64,000 nt of DNA from the NCBI GenBank assembly GCA_963971405.1, contig OZ020484.1:24614001-24678000 (forward strand). Reading direction: 5' to 3'. This DNA is from Psococerastis gibbosa. Lineage: Eukaryota; Arthropoda; Insecta; Psocodea; Psocidae. A model generated the notes under the pieces. It saw only the letters and a list, made by a program, of their open reading frames with translations. It was not told where the DNA came from and did not search any database. Made by a program: the position numbers and the translations under genes. Within the stretch, counting starts at the first letter, position 1. The number at the start of each line of letters is the position of its first letter. Below, one piece after another: positions 23,601 to 36,228 of the stretch.

Positions 23601-25280
23601 AATTGTTCGCGGGGACGATTGCATAGTCCTGAAGGGTAGACATACTACACAGTAATAATGGAAAGGTATGCTATATATTGGGGAATGAATTATCCATAAT
23701 TTTTTATTCAAAACCAAAACTTTGGGAAAGCCACCAGTTCCGTTTTGTTACCCTATTTAACACTAAAACATATCTAAAGTTGAAAGGTTCCACAGATAAA
23801 TTATTTTTTTTTAATTTTTTTGCTCCAGAACCAAACCATCAAGGGGGAAGATAATGGGGGGAAGGGACCTAGTTGTTTACATTAATGACGACTACAGTAT
23901 TTGTGAAATTTAAAAAAAAAAACAATTTTAGGCGTTTTTTAGGGTAAAACCCCCAAAATTCAGTTAGCCCAAAGTACAAATTAATTACTGATTTTTGTGA
24001 ACCTCCATGGCGAATTTCATCAAAATCCATTCAGTAGTTTGCTTATAAATCAACGAACAGACATTTTGTAAAAAAAAAAACACTTCTTCGGTTCCTGGGA
24101 CCACAAAACGTGTAAATCCATTGAAATTATGGCATCGAAAATTTCGACAATCACAAAGATTTCCATATACTAACGTATAAGTTTAAATAGGAAGACAAGA
24201 AAAAACAATTATATTTACTCTTCAGAGCATTAAAACAATTAAAAACTAAAAAAAAAGTAGCCTTTTGTAATATTTCCATGGACATTTCGATAATGCCTCA
24301 TCATTGTGGATGGGACTATAATTTAAAACTTATCTAGAAAAAAGTTAAAAGTGACCCAATTAAAAATATATCGTATTCCTTATTCCTAGAAACGTAATTG
24401 GTTGTATTGTTTCTCTTTGAGGGTATTTTTAAATTCAAATTTTAAGTGACTTACAGATCTAGGATACTTACATTTCGTTGAAAGTTTAATTAAGGCACCT
24501 TTTTTAAGCCTCCCTCCTCGATTACCAATTGAAACGTTTGCATAGTCATTAACGGTGACATCTGAAACAAACTAAATTTATTACTTAAACTCGTCTACTT
24601 TATTTTTTTTTTAATTTAGTGGAACGGATGGCTAAGATGAGAATTTTTGGTGATGCTTATGCACTTTTAAATAAAATTGGTGACATGTTGGCTAGATTTT
24701 CGCAATCTGCTACCAACTCTCCCGATTTCTAGGAACGGGAGAAGCGTTGTCCGCTTTCGATTTATTGAAAGAAACCTGCTGTCGGATCAATTAATTTCCG
24801 TCATCTCCTAGCCAGTAACCCAGTCTCATACGCCCTACAGATCTATAACAATAAGGTAAAATCTATCAAACCTTATTACTTACTTACTTTACTTACTTTT
24901 CCGCGCCATTTCCTCATGAAGGGTCGGCAGCAGAGCTGCGGCGTTTCCAGACGGTTCTCTCGGCTCTCCCGCTCTAAGTTATTGGTCTGGGACATTTTGC
25001 TGACATGCCTTCAATTAATTGTTTTATTTGAGGTTTCTTGTAGGTAGGTACTAGTTTGTTGTACCTACCCAAGAATGTTATAATACAATGTATGTTGTAC
25101 CGTACCTCTTTCATAGTAGTAAATGGCGTATAATGTAATACGATAATATGTGTGTACGCTGCGAATTTAAGTCAACTTCCAACTTATCTACTCTCCTCTA
25201 GACTTCGTTCAGTTCGTTGATTACTTACCTCCAAGGAATTCAGATTTTTTTAATTTATCCCTCTTACTAGCTTTTTGCAT
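17687..25280 (-). CDS. TMEM183: TMEM183 family protein (F-box-like)
   Basis: Orthologue of vertebrate TMEM183A/B, whose function is poorly known. Exons in gene order: 25280-25229, 24561-24472, 23189-22886, 21203-21017, 19365-19201, 17950-17687. Total 1062 nt, 353 residues (human about 376); all phases close. Family landmarks: VTVNDYAN in exon 2, a basic SRRKKK stretch (86-91), an F-box-like segment at about 105-145 (YPMEVWHLISEYIAPEDVV then TAAFW), VIRSLYYTYPPF in exon 4, and the C-terminal WWHPSFP. In the human protein a hydrophobic segment lies near the start of the last exon's region. Here that part (CPLPMLIGQVLTSVKL, near residue 275) is only weakly hydrophobic, so membrane anchoring is doubtful. 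Introns are large and packed with repeats: a LINE remnant (intron 5), a 1.14 kb palindrome (intron 4), and a SINE composite plus LINE end (intron 3). Confidence 0.9.
18108..18330 (-). repeat. Fragment related to the 51.8 kb fold-back
   Basis: Contains GAGTCGACTTCAGAAGATTT and GCACGATTTCCC blocks that match, in opposite orientation, the inside of the 51825-52103 fold-back. It lacks the terminal TAAGGCCCGGTAC. Lies in TMEM183 intron 5. Confidence 0.5.
18560..19030 (+). pseudogene. LINE remnant, RT end to RNase H start
   Basis: Plus-strand reading near 18570-18680 gives SCPTAAMEIVLDFPPL followed by broken frames, matching the RT C-terminus of the 4.8 kb LINE (SCPTAAMEVLLNLPPL). Near 18840-18930 it reads WFTGGSRLGS then TGLGVLGARV, a decayed RNase H DGSK block. 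Multiple stops and frame changes. Both ends truncated. Confidence 0.75.
19851..20992. repeat. 1.14-kb palindrome with nested fold-back element
   Basis: Left arm from 19851 (GCCAGCAAGACCCGCGA) to about 20099; right arm from about 20755 to 20992 is its reverse complement with few differences. The outer 115 bp of each arm (TTCCAAGATGGTGGCCG, ATATCTCAGTTCATATTGAT) is not the hairpin family. From about 19972 inward the arms are the GGCGGGGTTTCCACC hairpin, present twice per arm (19972 and 20043 on the left, and near 20793 and 20863 on the right). The centre carries the usual family core (ATCATTGATCAATTTTAACT near 20705) plus an extra GC-rich insertion. Lies in TMEM183 intron 4. Confidence 0.85.
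20107..20625. other. GC-rich insertion in the palindrome centre
   Basis: Relative to the same hairpin family at 25.5, 53.4 and 59.6 kb, about 0.5 kb is inserted between the TTTTTATAGAA and ATTAAAATGTTTGT blocks. Its first 100 bp is strongly GC-rich, unlike its surroundings. It contains a direct repeat: GGCACAGCGGCACTCCACAA at 20257-20276 and again near 20379, each followed by AGTCCCCTGCACTTAGCTTA. Two overlapping minus-strand open frames here look like by-products of GC content. Origin unknown. Confidence 0.65.
21328..21822. mobile_element. SINE family II fold-back composite
   Basis: Left half carries the tRNA-like head on the minus strand (B box region near 21364, A box near 21405). The right half carries a shorter head on the plus strand (near 21678-21735). 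Both are bounded by the ATTAGAGGATAAATAAAAAC block. The outer AACCTCCACGTTATAACTGA block near 21630 pairs with the complement near 21755. Same architecture as 7573-8050 and 55543-55988. In TMEM183 intron 3, directly against the LINE end at 21823. Confidence 0.75.
21823..22419 (+). mobile_element. LINE 3' end: RNase H and zinc-knuckle C-terminus
   Basis: The open frame 21885-22391 (168 residues) holds the second half of an RNase H domain (LQWIPGHADVHGNEEADRLA) and a C-terminal FCPLCDTRDEMDGNHLKTC knuckle. The preceding 60 bases continue the RNase H in another frame (AAISSIASYEHNEDFD), so there is one frameshift. It ends in a short A-rich run near 22409. C-terminal sequence differs from the 4.8 kb LINE, so this is a different family. 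Severe 5' truncation. Confidence 0.85.
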
Positions 25281-26123
25281 TGAAATATAAAATATGAATG
25301 TTACTTATACCTTTAACAAAAACTGTATAACTTATTAACAAGAACTTTAATGAGAAATTGCACAGATAAAATTATTAAAATTAAACTATAGGAAGGTAAT
25401 AATGGAATGGTCTTTTCAGTGTTGAATCGTCTCATACAGGGCCATTTTGTTGTTGAGTCTTGAAATGCCAAGGTTATTTACAGGTATGGCAACATTAGGC
25501 GCCCATTGCATTGACCGGCTAGGGCTATTTCCAACAACGGTGACGTGGTAGCAGACATTCAAGACTTCGGTAGCGTTTCCACAGATCTCGCAATGCAGAA
25601 TGCAAATGACATTGACGGAAATTAGAATTTTTCTTTTTATAGAAATCTATTAAAATGTTTGTACTTAACGTATCCCATGACGCCATTTTTTAATATTAGT
25701 TTATTTGTTTGTGATTTTACTGTATGATCATTGATCAATTTTAACTATGGCATAGAGGAAAATAAACATTTCCGTCTATTCTGCAATGCGAGGTCGATGG
25801 AAGCGCCACCTAAGTCTTGAATGTCTGCTACCACGTCACCGTTGTTGGAAATAGCCCTAGCCGGTCAATGGAATGGGCACCTCAGCACATTCGAAAGTTA
25901 CTTTACATTTTACAAGGCTGTGTTGCGTTCCTTGACCGAGGACTAGTGGGCAGTGTCATTAGTGTCAATAATATGGAAGTATGGAACGGGAGAAATCGAA
26001 CTGAGTAACTCAGTAATATCTGACGAAGAGACCGAGTTGACCGACAAGCCTAGATAATTTTAGTGAATAGAGATGCTATAGAGTATAGAACTGTCGCGGG
26101 TAGCCTAACGAGTGTAAAGGAAG
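25281..26123. promoter_or_regulatory. Divergent 5' region of TMEM183 and MUS81, carrying a fold-back element
   Basis: 843 bp between the two start codons. A 384-bp hairpin element (25498-25881) occupies almost half, so the MUS81-proximal part is only about 240 bp. No clear promoter motif identified. Regulatory role inferred from position. Confidence 0.4.
25498..25881. mobile_element. Fold-back element G (long form)
   Basis: Ends GGCGCCCATTGCATTGACCGG and CCGGTCAATGGAATGGGCACC. Inside lie TGACGTGGTAGCAGACATTC and its complement, then a second inner hairpin (GGTAGCGTTTCCACAGATCT / AGGTCGATGGAAGCGCCACC). The AT-rich core has ATCATTGATCAATTTTAACT. Flanks are TTA on the left and TCA on the right. 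Same long form as 53355 and 59636. Confidence 0.85.
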
Positions 26124-29100
26124 ATGAAGCGCTTTAAACGGCAAATTAAGAAACCGCCGAATCCGTTATTTGAAGAGTGGCTTCTAAGTTGGCAAAAGGA
26201 TGCTGCTGAGAAAGGATCGGAAATGCAGCACTCTTTGGGAAAAGCTATTCGATCGCTTCGCAGGTATCCCTTTCCCCTAAATAGTGGCAAGGAATGCATC
26301 ATCCTAGAGAATTTTGGGAAGAAAATTTGTGATATGTTGGACAAGCGCCTGGAAGAACACAAAAAGATGTTTACTGAAGGTTAGTCCATTACAATGCAAT
26401 ATTTTGACCTGATATTGTATCCATTAGAATGACTGAAAATGTGGCTTCAAATGTCTTTGAACAAAACAACAACCAAAAATTCAAAATTTTGTACCTTCCT
26501 ACTCAAATGTCTTTCATACAACAGCAACTGCTCCAAGCGTTGTATCCTGTCCTTATTGATGTTGCTGTGATTGGGGACAGTCAAATTCAGTAAATGAAAG
26601 ATTTGTAAAATTAATTTCACCTTATTCCAATAATTATTCTTTTTTATTGTGCGTACCTATCAACTTCCAATATGTCGCAAGCGCACGTCCCGTTTTCATT
26701 ATTTTTGGAATAACCTTGATTGATTGATTTTCTAGAGGAGTGGCGCCAATCGCAGTTGTATTCATTTGAGCTGGGTGGGTCGTCTTCGTCAACAGCTATG
26801 AGTAGAAGCGCAAAAACCGCCACCGTTACTTCATCGAGCGTCCCAGTCTCTACTATAAATTGCAACGGTATGTGACCTTCATTCAGGCACTGGTTTTTAA
26901 GTAGCCTGGATATGCCCTCATTCGTCATTTTCTTTATTTCCATTGCCTATTCTATCAATCAATCAATCAATCTTTGTCAGTGACCCACCAAGGTGGGATT
27001 GACGGCGTCCAAAGCGGGTGTAATCTATCTAATAGTCCAGCCAGCTCGTGGCATGTTTTACTTTATTGCTCAATCGAATTTATTTGCCCCTTGGGCTACA
27101 TTACAATAGGATTCCGGCTTTCTAATTTTTTTACTTTTCGGTAAAAATAGTTTCTATATTAGGCTACTACCTAAGTTCTACTTTAGGGAAACAAATTATT
27201 AAAGTGATAATTATCATTTCAGAGAATGTTGCCCATACGCAAACCCCTAATGCGAAGTCACCAAAGATCTATGTGCCGAAGTATCGCAGTGGCGCTTTTG
27301 CTATTTTACTCGCTCTCATAAACTGCCATGAAGGTAAGTGAATCGAATATTGTACAATGTGATGGGGATGATGTGTGCACTGGGCCGTAACTAACGTATT
27401 GTTTTTTCCTCTGGATATTTAACCAATATTATGCTAAAAAAGTGACATCCACGGTTGTAAAGTTATGACTTATCTTACTACAGTGGAAACATTAGCGACA
27501 ATCATTTCCGATGCTTTGAGATGGGACGAGTTTTCAAACTAATCATCGAAGTTACCTGTCAGGAGTCGCTCTTAAGTACAATAGTTGTTGAAAGTTTTAA
27601 CCGCTTCACTCTGCACTTTATTCATATTTGTCACGAGTATACAAGATATAATGGAAAACTTAAGCAACTTCCTTGAGTTCAATTTGAATCTTCTTCCAGC
27701 CGTCAAGGGGTCCGTGGTCGGGGAGGTACTGCACGTTGGCACCGTCGAGTCTATTCAGTCTAACGAGTTGTACTTTATTACCATTTATAATTTAAATGCC
27801 AGGATGGGTTTCAAACCTAAAATTAGGATGTACAAGGCCCTAAATATATGTTGGCAATCTTTACCTTATACGACAAAAAACGAAAAGACATGACTGATGT
27901 TGTCAGGGTAGACGTTATTTCACGAAAGGCAGAGAAATGTGCTTTGGTAAATGTTTTAACAAAATGACGCAAAATCGTAAACGGCTCACGTGAGAGAATG
28001 TGTGCGGCGTTTCAAATGAGTTCACAGCTTAATTAAAGCAAGGTAAGTAAGGTAACTTATTTATCTTTTTTTTTCAAGGAGGTGCGACGAAAGAGGAGAT
28101 CCATAATGTGGGTCAAGATTTTTGTGACACTTCCTTTACAAAGCCTCTTCCAGGAACTTTTTATACTGCTTGGTCATCGGCTGCCACTCTGTTAAAAAGA
28201 GATTTGATCATCAAGCTGACAGGGAAGCTCCATAAGTAAGTGTCAGATTTATTAATGGCTGAATATGGAATAATACAAGAGCAAGAGTAAATATTTATCA
28301 TATGAACAAGAGTCTCCAGTTTGAAACGGACTTCAAAAACCATTGGTTGGTGAAAAATCAGAATACCACAAAACGGCATAAAATTATTAGTTCAACTCCG
28401 AAAACCCGAAAATGTGAAAAAAAAAAAATGCGAACGTGATTCCCTTCGCCCTATCCAATTCACTTCACGTTAATTTTTATAAACCTTTCCATAAAATTAA
28501 TTTCTTCGAATTGATTGGGACCTCCTTTATTTAAAAAAATCTTTCAAAATAACTGCCTTAATGTGTTTTTGGTTTATTTCTTACATGGTACCTATCTCTA
28601 AAAAAATGTGAATATACGTCTACTATTCATTGTTACTAGTACCTACAGCAAATTAATTATTTCATTATCATACACAATCAAATAAGGTTTTTACTTTCAT
28701 ATTTCAGATATAAGTTAACGGAAACTGGTCTAGAGTTGGCGATTAAGTTAAAAGAAGAAATGGGTAACATCATATCAACTGAATCAATATACACATCGCC
28801 TGCTAAGTCTTCAACTTCCCCTTTGAAGCTGCAAAAACGAAAAGCTTTCACAAATGAAAGCGAGGGTGGATCGAAAGTAGCTAAGAATAGCCATCCTTTG
28901 CCATTTATCGATGTAGATATTGATAGTACGCGTGATAATGCACAGGTTTCAAATTTTCCGTTGTCCATTCCTGCATTAAACTTAGAAGGAGTCAAACCGT
29001 CTGGCAAGAAAGTACACAAAAAAATAAATAAGCAGCTTGTGGAAGCATCACCAACTTACGATTTTAATGTGGAAGATACGAGAGGCTCTTCTTTGACTAA

Positions 29101-32100
29101 TTGTTCGTTACAAGAAACCATACGTCTTGCCCCTGGAGAGTTTGACATAATTCTACTTGTTGATATTCATGAAACAGAAATGTAAGTACCTTAAACATAG
29201 ACATTGTTGTTCGTATTTAAAACACTATTAACTTTGAATTGCCTCATATTTAACTTAATAAAAATTGTTGTCTGTAAGTCGGTTGTAAAGTCGGTTTACG
29301 GACGATAGTTTAACATGACAACGCCTAAATTAACTTAAACTTAATTCACTAATTAACTTAAATAATATATGGCTGGAAAGAGAAAGAAATGTGGAAAAGC
29401 CCTTAAGTACTTTGAATTTTTTACATAGTTAATAACGCGGTCGAATGAGGCCTATTTTTGTTAAAAATCGAGCGCACCTCCTCACGTTTCCAACCCCCAA
29501 AGTCGAATCCCTTGCCATATCACGACAAATATAGCATGGCCTGAAAGAGGAAGAATATACAAAGACATGGGTATAATTTAAATTGAGATAGAGACCTTCT
29601 ACACCTGCTTTAAACCCGCGTTACAGACCCGTGTCAGCGACCTGAGTCACACTTTTCGTACATGCACCTAGTATTCCAGCCAGCGCTCATAGATTTATTA
29701 GACGTTGTCACATCAAAAACGTAGTTGCAATAGAGTAAAAGCAATGGTTTTTTCCTTAAATTATCATCTCCTAAATTGACGCACTGTCTGATTTTAGGCA
29801 TTAAAAACTTCGCAACGTCTAACAGTCAATGAATGTCGTGTTAACTTTTAGCTAAACTTAATTTAGGATTGTAGGCGTTAATTAATGCAATAAAATAATT
29901 TTTTTTATAATATTAATTTCAATTTTCCCACTCCCCGTTTATTTTCCCCCGTTAAATTAGTAGCCTCCTCTAAATTTTTCATCAATGTTTTAACTGTGAG
30001 TTGCGGTGGATTAATATTCTGCAACATGATAATTGGCACATCCCGTGTGTATATAGGTCTATATATACGCTGTACAATATATCCTCGTTCTCCGTTAAAA
30101 TCATTGCTTCCACTACATAGGTACAAAACATTACCTCCTCTTATTATAACACTAATTAGAGTTATTAATTATTAATTAGGCACTTATTCCACCGACGTCA
30201 ATAGTTCACTATTGACGTGTTTGACGTGGTTGCAGGCATTAAAGACAGTGTAAAAATGTCTGCTACAACGTCAACATCAGCAATATTTTGACTATTGACG
30301 TCGGTGGAATAAGCGCCTATATTAATTATTAATAATGCCAGCCACCCGCTCTCATTGATATGGTAGAGAGTTAGCCTAGGTGAAGGGAGAAGATGATGCT
30401 CGAGTGTTCCCGAATATTCCCCAAGTAGAACTAAGCCTAGGTAAAGGGAGTTAGCAAGTTGCTTTTGGTAGCCCATTTTCGTATTATTAATTTTTATATT
30501 TTTATTAATTATGTTTCCGATATTTAATTATATTGTTCAGAGAGGACATAAATCAAACAAATCAAAGATAATTAAAATCGGTTCCGAAGGCGTCCTTGTA
30601 AGTGCCCGAACTAACACGGCTTTGTTATATAATTATATTGGTCTATGTTCAGAAGCATGGGCAATTTTTTGTACCATTATTTTAGGTGTCTATCCAACAT
30701 ATTATAGTTATATTATAGAGTCGGGACATGTAGCGTAGTGGTACGGACTCTGACTTTCACCCGAAAGGTTGTTGGTTCGAGTCCCACACTGGCTACATTT
30801 TCTGGCCATGCTTTGGAGGGCATGTAAAGCAGGCGGTCCCGGGCTTTCCTTGTTGAGTGTTAGAGAGGGCTTTTAGCCCTTACTCCGCTAGGTTGGCTTA
30901 GTAATATAAACAATAAAAAGTCCTTATTTATTTATTTATAATATTAAAAATTGCATACAATATTTCTTAATGTAATTATATCGTATAACTGTTGGCTCTG
31001 GGTAGTGTAATGAACTGAATTGGTCTGTTTTTATTTGCAGGAAGAAAAGACAAAGAATCGACGCAACTGTAAATGAGCTACAAAAGAGAGGAATTCGATG
31101 TGAGTCCAGACATTTGACTGTTGGAGACTTCGTGTGGATATGTCGCAGTCGTAATAAATGCAATGCTTCGGAAGAGCTAGTTTTGCCATATGTTGTCGAG
31201 AGAAAGCGCATGGATGATTTCGGTGGTAGCATTAAGGATGGCCGCTTTCATGAGCAAAAGGTGAGCAGGATAATTAAATTCCAGTCAGAGTCAGAAAATT
31301 GTTAAAATATGGGGCAGTAGATGAAGAATCAGTAGAATCCGGGCTGATGAGCCGTGGTCGAAATGAAAGCGAACTTCCAAACGTTTCGTCAACATCTGCG
31401 GTCGACATCTTCAGTGGAACTGCGTAGACTTCTAAGATACAATGATGTTGACGAAACGTTTGGAAGTTCGCTTTCATTTCGACCACGGCCCATCAGCCCG
31501 GATTCTACTGATTCTTCATTTGACTCCGGCCGTGAAAGCCTTTGCTGTAATATTGGGCAGTACATTCACTCCCGAGACGAATTAAAAACTGCAGTGCACA
31601 TCCTATCCGTATGTACAGCGTTTTGGTGGCAAACAATAAATAAATAAGGACTTTTTATTGTTTTTATTACTAAGCCAACCTAGCGGAGTTAGGGCTATAA
31701 AGCCCTCTCTTACACTCAACTAGGAAGGCCCGGGACCGCCTGCTTTACATGCCCTCCGAAGCATGGCCAGAAAATGTAGCCAGTGTGGGACTCGAACCAA
31801 CAACCATTCGGGTGAAAGTCAGAGTCCGTACCACTACGCTACATGTCCTGACCAGATAGTGTGTTTTGAACAGGCATTCCCCCATAGCGCCACAATAAAG
31901 ACCAGCAAGCTTCTACTCATAGTGCGTTTTGCGAAGTTTGCCAGCTTAACTAAATGGACCGATGTAAACTAATAGGCTACTGCTGATAGGGCTGTAATAA
32001 TAAATTCATTAGACAGATATATAGAGATACGTTGCTCTAAGGCTATAATATGATCTCTGTCAGCTAATTAATTGTAAATAGTAATAAATAGTGCGACTCC

Positions 32101-34139
32101 CACCAACTGCCTGACAATAAAAGTTTATCTACGCTTAAATCCTTTGTCTGAGAATGAGAAATAATTATCTGTAAGGTTTCCGACACGTGGTCGGAGCCGC
32201 AGAAATAGCTAAATAACTCTTCCTGCAAGTGAAGTACATCCCATTAGGCAGGTCCTACTCAAATCATACTTACGCTCAACTTGTCTGTCAGAGGTTTCCA
32301 CTGACTCAGACGCTGGTGCTCTGAATTATGATGAAGTTATTGCCATAACATCTACGAGTATAATTATTGTGTACCTACATTTAAATAATTAAAAATCCAA
32401 TAATTCATCATACCTATGTCTTGGCGTTAAGGCAGAGATTCAAATACAATTTGTATACAACCGACGCTGACGCCCTAATTTTTGTGACGAAAATATTGTA
32501 AATAACACTGTTACTCTCTGCACACAGAATACTATAATATATATCTCTCTGCCTTAACACTCGTATAACCCCCCCCCCCCCCCCAGTGAATCTTTGTTCT
32601 AACTTTTAGTACATGTCTGTCTGACATTGTGTAAATGCAACAGCCCGCAACCTTTTTCATTGTCATGTAATTATGCAGTTCAGATTGAAACTGAGTGGCC
32701 TATCGGAAATGATTTACCTCGTCGAGAAGTTTGGAAAAGATAACCAGCGACTAGGGCTGCCATTGTCGACTATTCAGCAGGCTGCGGTCAATACTCAAGT
32801 GGTTGATGGTTTCTCTGTCAAATTCAGTCAAGATCATGATGACTCCTTGCGCTATTTAGCTTGTTTAACCCGCCACATTATTCGATTATTCAGGGTAAGT
32901 ATTCTGCAATCCTTCCATTTACCTAAAAATTCTTATTAAAAACTGACCATTTTGATTCTCACTTTTATAAATAAATAAATAAGGACTTTTTGTTCTATTT
33001 CTAAGCCAACCTAGCGGAGTTAGGGCTATAAAGCCCTCTGTTACACTCAACTAGGAAGGCCCGGGACCGCCTGCTTTACATGCCCTCCGAAGCATGACCA
33101 GAAAATGTAGTAAGTGTAGGACTCGAACCAACAACCTTTCGGGTGAAAGTTGGAGTCGGTACCACTACTCTACATGTCCTGACTTTTAATGCTCCCTGTG
33201 ACCAATAAGCGCTCATATCTGAATAATTATTATATAAGCTATTCATTATATTTATTTTAATAAATTCATTTACAGATGAAAACTCTAATAAGCTGTAGTC
33301 GAAATGATCTAGGAGTTTTCTGCTTGGATTCTGATCCGCAAAAATTGATGATCTTCTCGGAATTTAATAAAGGATCGTCAAAAATAAAGGTACTATTACA
33401 TAATTATGATTGATGAGGGACAATCAATTAGTTCTAATATACTTATCAGATATTCAATTGGTTCAATGACGTCCAACCATTTGGAGTATGCTGTACAAGC
33501 AGTGGCTTATGATAAGGAAAGCTTTGTGATGGTCGATATTTTCGATTCAATTGGTTTATACGTTTTGATGTAATTGCAACCCCCCCGAAATATTATGACT
33601 TTAAACAAGATATAATTGAACTTCCCAGATTTGCGACACATCACTACTCATCAGTACTCGTATAGGGCCCCGAATTAAAATCCTGGTTACAGGCCTTCGT
33701 CCTATCGATCGATCAATTCAGTGCTTTGGGGAATTTAAATTTAACCCTAGGAAAACTATTTACTTTGGAAATATACAATTGTATTATTATTTATCTCGGT
33801 ACCTATACTACCGGTATTTTGTTAAATAGGAGAAGCATGTTCGAGTAAACTCGGGTGGGTTCTTTAATTATGATTTAGAGAGTATACGGAAACACTTTTT
33901 TTCAGAATTTTGCAGTCAAGGACATGCTGATAAAGCATCTCCTGCAGTTGAAAGGCTTGTCAGTAGAGAAGGCTACAGTTATAACCGATTGCTATGAAAC
34001 CCCTACTGCTTTGATGGATGCATTATCGTCTGGAAGTGAAAAATTGTTGGCCGATTTGCCGTGTGGGGCTCTTCGACGTTTGGGACCCGCTTCAGCTGCC
34101 TCAATACATCAACTTTATACCAGAAGGTTACTAGAATGA
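26124..34139 (+). CDS. MUS81: Crossover junction endonuclease MUS81
   Basis: Catalytic subunit of the MUS81-EME1 nuclease, which cuts branched DNA at stalled forks and recombination joints. Exons: 26124-26379, 27223-27333, 28079-28235, 28708-29181, 31041-31260, 32679-32894, 33276-33389, 33906-34139. Total 1782 nt, 593 residues (human 551); all junctions close. Domains: N-terminal helix-hairpin-helix (1-85; NPLFEEWL, ALRSLRRYP-like AIRSLRRYP), winged helix (about 110-190; FTKPLPGTFYTAWSS), a variable linker in exon 4, ERCC4-type nuclease from about 318 with VDIHETE, GD at 361-362 and the active-site ERKRMDD at 386-392, then DGRFHEQK. The C-terminal tandem helix-hairpin-helix ends near SIHQLYTRRLLE. 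Catalytic residues are intact. Introns 4-6 carry fold-backs and three SINEs. Runs convergently into TDH. Confidence 0.95.
26954..26972. repeat. (AATC)n microsatellite
   Basis: About five tandem ATCA units in MUS81 intron 1. Confidence 0.8.
29256..29735 (+). repeat. Dispersed repeat family R, copy 1
   Basis: Shares long blocks with 40541-41790 (GTCGGTTGTA, ACGGACGATAGTTTAAC, ATATGGCTGGAAAGAG, CACGACAAATATAGCATGGC, ATTCCAGCCAGCGCT). Another relative is at 48650-49190. No coding frame. In MUS81 intron 4. Confidence 0.75.
30179..30317. mobile_element. Fold-back element C
   Basis: Ends GGCACTTATTCCACCGACGT and ACGTCGGTGGAATAAGCGCC. The sub-terminal TTGACGTGGTTGCAGGCATT block has its complement TGTCTGCTACAACGTCAA. 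Flanked by AT-rich sequence (TTAATTATTAATTA on the left, ATTAATTATTAATAA on the right). In MUS81 intron 4. Confidence 0.8.
30722..30939 (+). mobile_element. SINE family I, near-complete copy
   Basis: Best copy for reading the structure: tRNA-like head (GTAGCGTAGTGGTACGGACT, then B box GGTTCGAGTCCCAC), body GGCGGTCCCGGGCTTTCC, 3' part with CTAGGTTGGCTTAGTAATA, and a (TTTA)n tail. The tRNA-like head implies RNA polymerase III transcription. MUS81 intron 4. Confidence 0.88.
31321..31519. repeat. 76-bp inverted duplication in MUS81 intron 5
   Basis: 31321-31396 is the reverse complement of 31444-31519 with a single mismatch, separated by 47 bp. The right arm reads on the plus strand as a serine-rich frame (FGSSLSFRPRPISPDSTDSS) that stays open to 31647. 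No terminal motif typical of the other fold-backs. Confidence 0.9.
31636..31850 (-). mobile_element. SINE family I, near-complete copy
   Basis: Starts with the AAATAAATAAGGAC tail complement and ends with the tRNA-like head (B box near 31789-31800, head end ACATGTCC). MUS81 intron 5. Confidence 0.88.
32571..32584. repeat. Homopolymer C run
   Basis: About 14 consecutive cytosines, a likely site of length error in assembly. Confidence 0.85.
32967..33183 (-). mobile_element. SINE family I, near-complete copy
   Basis: Same structure and orientation as 31636-31850. In MUS81 intron 6, about 90 bp before the exon 7 acceptor. Confidence 0.88.
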
Positions 34140-34452
34140 ACAACTTCATTGAAAGCATTTATTTTTTAATTTAAATTTCGTATACACAATTTTTTAGGAA
34201 CTGACTCGCGATTATACCCTGTTTTTCACACAATTTAAAAGTTAATTGTTTAATCCATTATGGCTCTTTTTCCCGTGCCTTTCATAAGCATTTAAGCTAA
34301 TACTAATAAATTGAGTAAGCCATCGGGTGAATAATTTCATAATTAGATAATTAAAATTAAGCATATATTATTTTCACGGCTGACATGATAAAAACTTAAG
34401 GCTATTTTAAAATTTCACCTGCGGCTGAGAGTCCACTTGCCCAATAATTTTT
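34140..34452. other. Convergent 3' ends of MUS81 and TDH
   Basis: 313 bp between two stop codons. A plus-strand AATAAA at 34305-34310 could serve MUS81. The TTTATT at 34158-34163 is AATAAA on the minus strand and could serve TDH. If both are used, the two transcripts overlap by about 150 bp. Confidence 0.45.
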
Positions 34453-35493
<1,041 letters not shown>

Positions 35494-36228
35494 TTAATGC
35501 TTAGGCCTATATATTGTGCAATCGTTCAGTGCTGTGGTAGTATTAAATTTCAAAGTTTCTTTTCCAGCTTCAGCAGTATAAATTGTTGGAACTTAAATTG
35601 GTTAGTTTTGTTGACATTTTTCCCAGCGCGTCGGCGGCGCTACAATCGTCCCCGGGCTTTAATTTTCAAAATTATTGTATGTGTGCCATTTCCCATCACT
35701 GAAGTTCGTCAAAACCAGCTAATGGACAATTATAAGATTTGGTTGCTAATTGATAGAAACGATAGTATAACAGGCGTAGTAAATTAAATGGATTTTCTGG
35801 TAACGGGGACAAACGCTCAGTATAGGCTAACTACATACTCTATAAGAGAGGCAGTCTACCTAGTGGCTGTATTTTCGTACTATGGTGTTCTGTAGGTTGT
35901 AGGATATTGAATTGTCATATGCAGATTTATGATATGGGCTGGAACACATTTTTACTAATGTTTGGTAGCTTGCATATGTGTAAGCCGGCCGCCATACCAC
36001 GTTGAATCCAGCGGACCAGAGCAGGTTCAAAGCTGCAGATAACTTGGTCGTGTGCACAGTGCCGGTAGGGAAACATGGTATGAAATTCGTACTTGGCGCC
36101 ATTAAGGATCCACCAATATGGCGGATTTCGAGTTCTTCAATTGAACCCCCTGTCCGCAACGTATCGCATATGGCGGTGGTGAGGCTTGCATCCTATATAT
36201 AAGCATAGGGATGCCAGTCTGCTTATTT

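Noticed and set aside
26644-26943. Minus-strand open frame of 99 residues in MUS81 intron 1
   Set aside because: No recognisable domain, no matching splice partners, no codon signal I trust.
27585-27893. Plus-strand open frame of 102 residues in MUS81 intron 2
   Set aside because: The spliced MUS81 frame skips it cleanly and I recognise no domain; possibly transposon debris, but not supportable.
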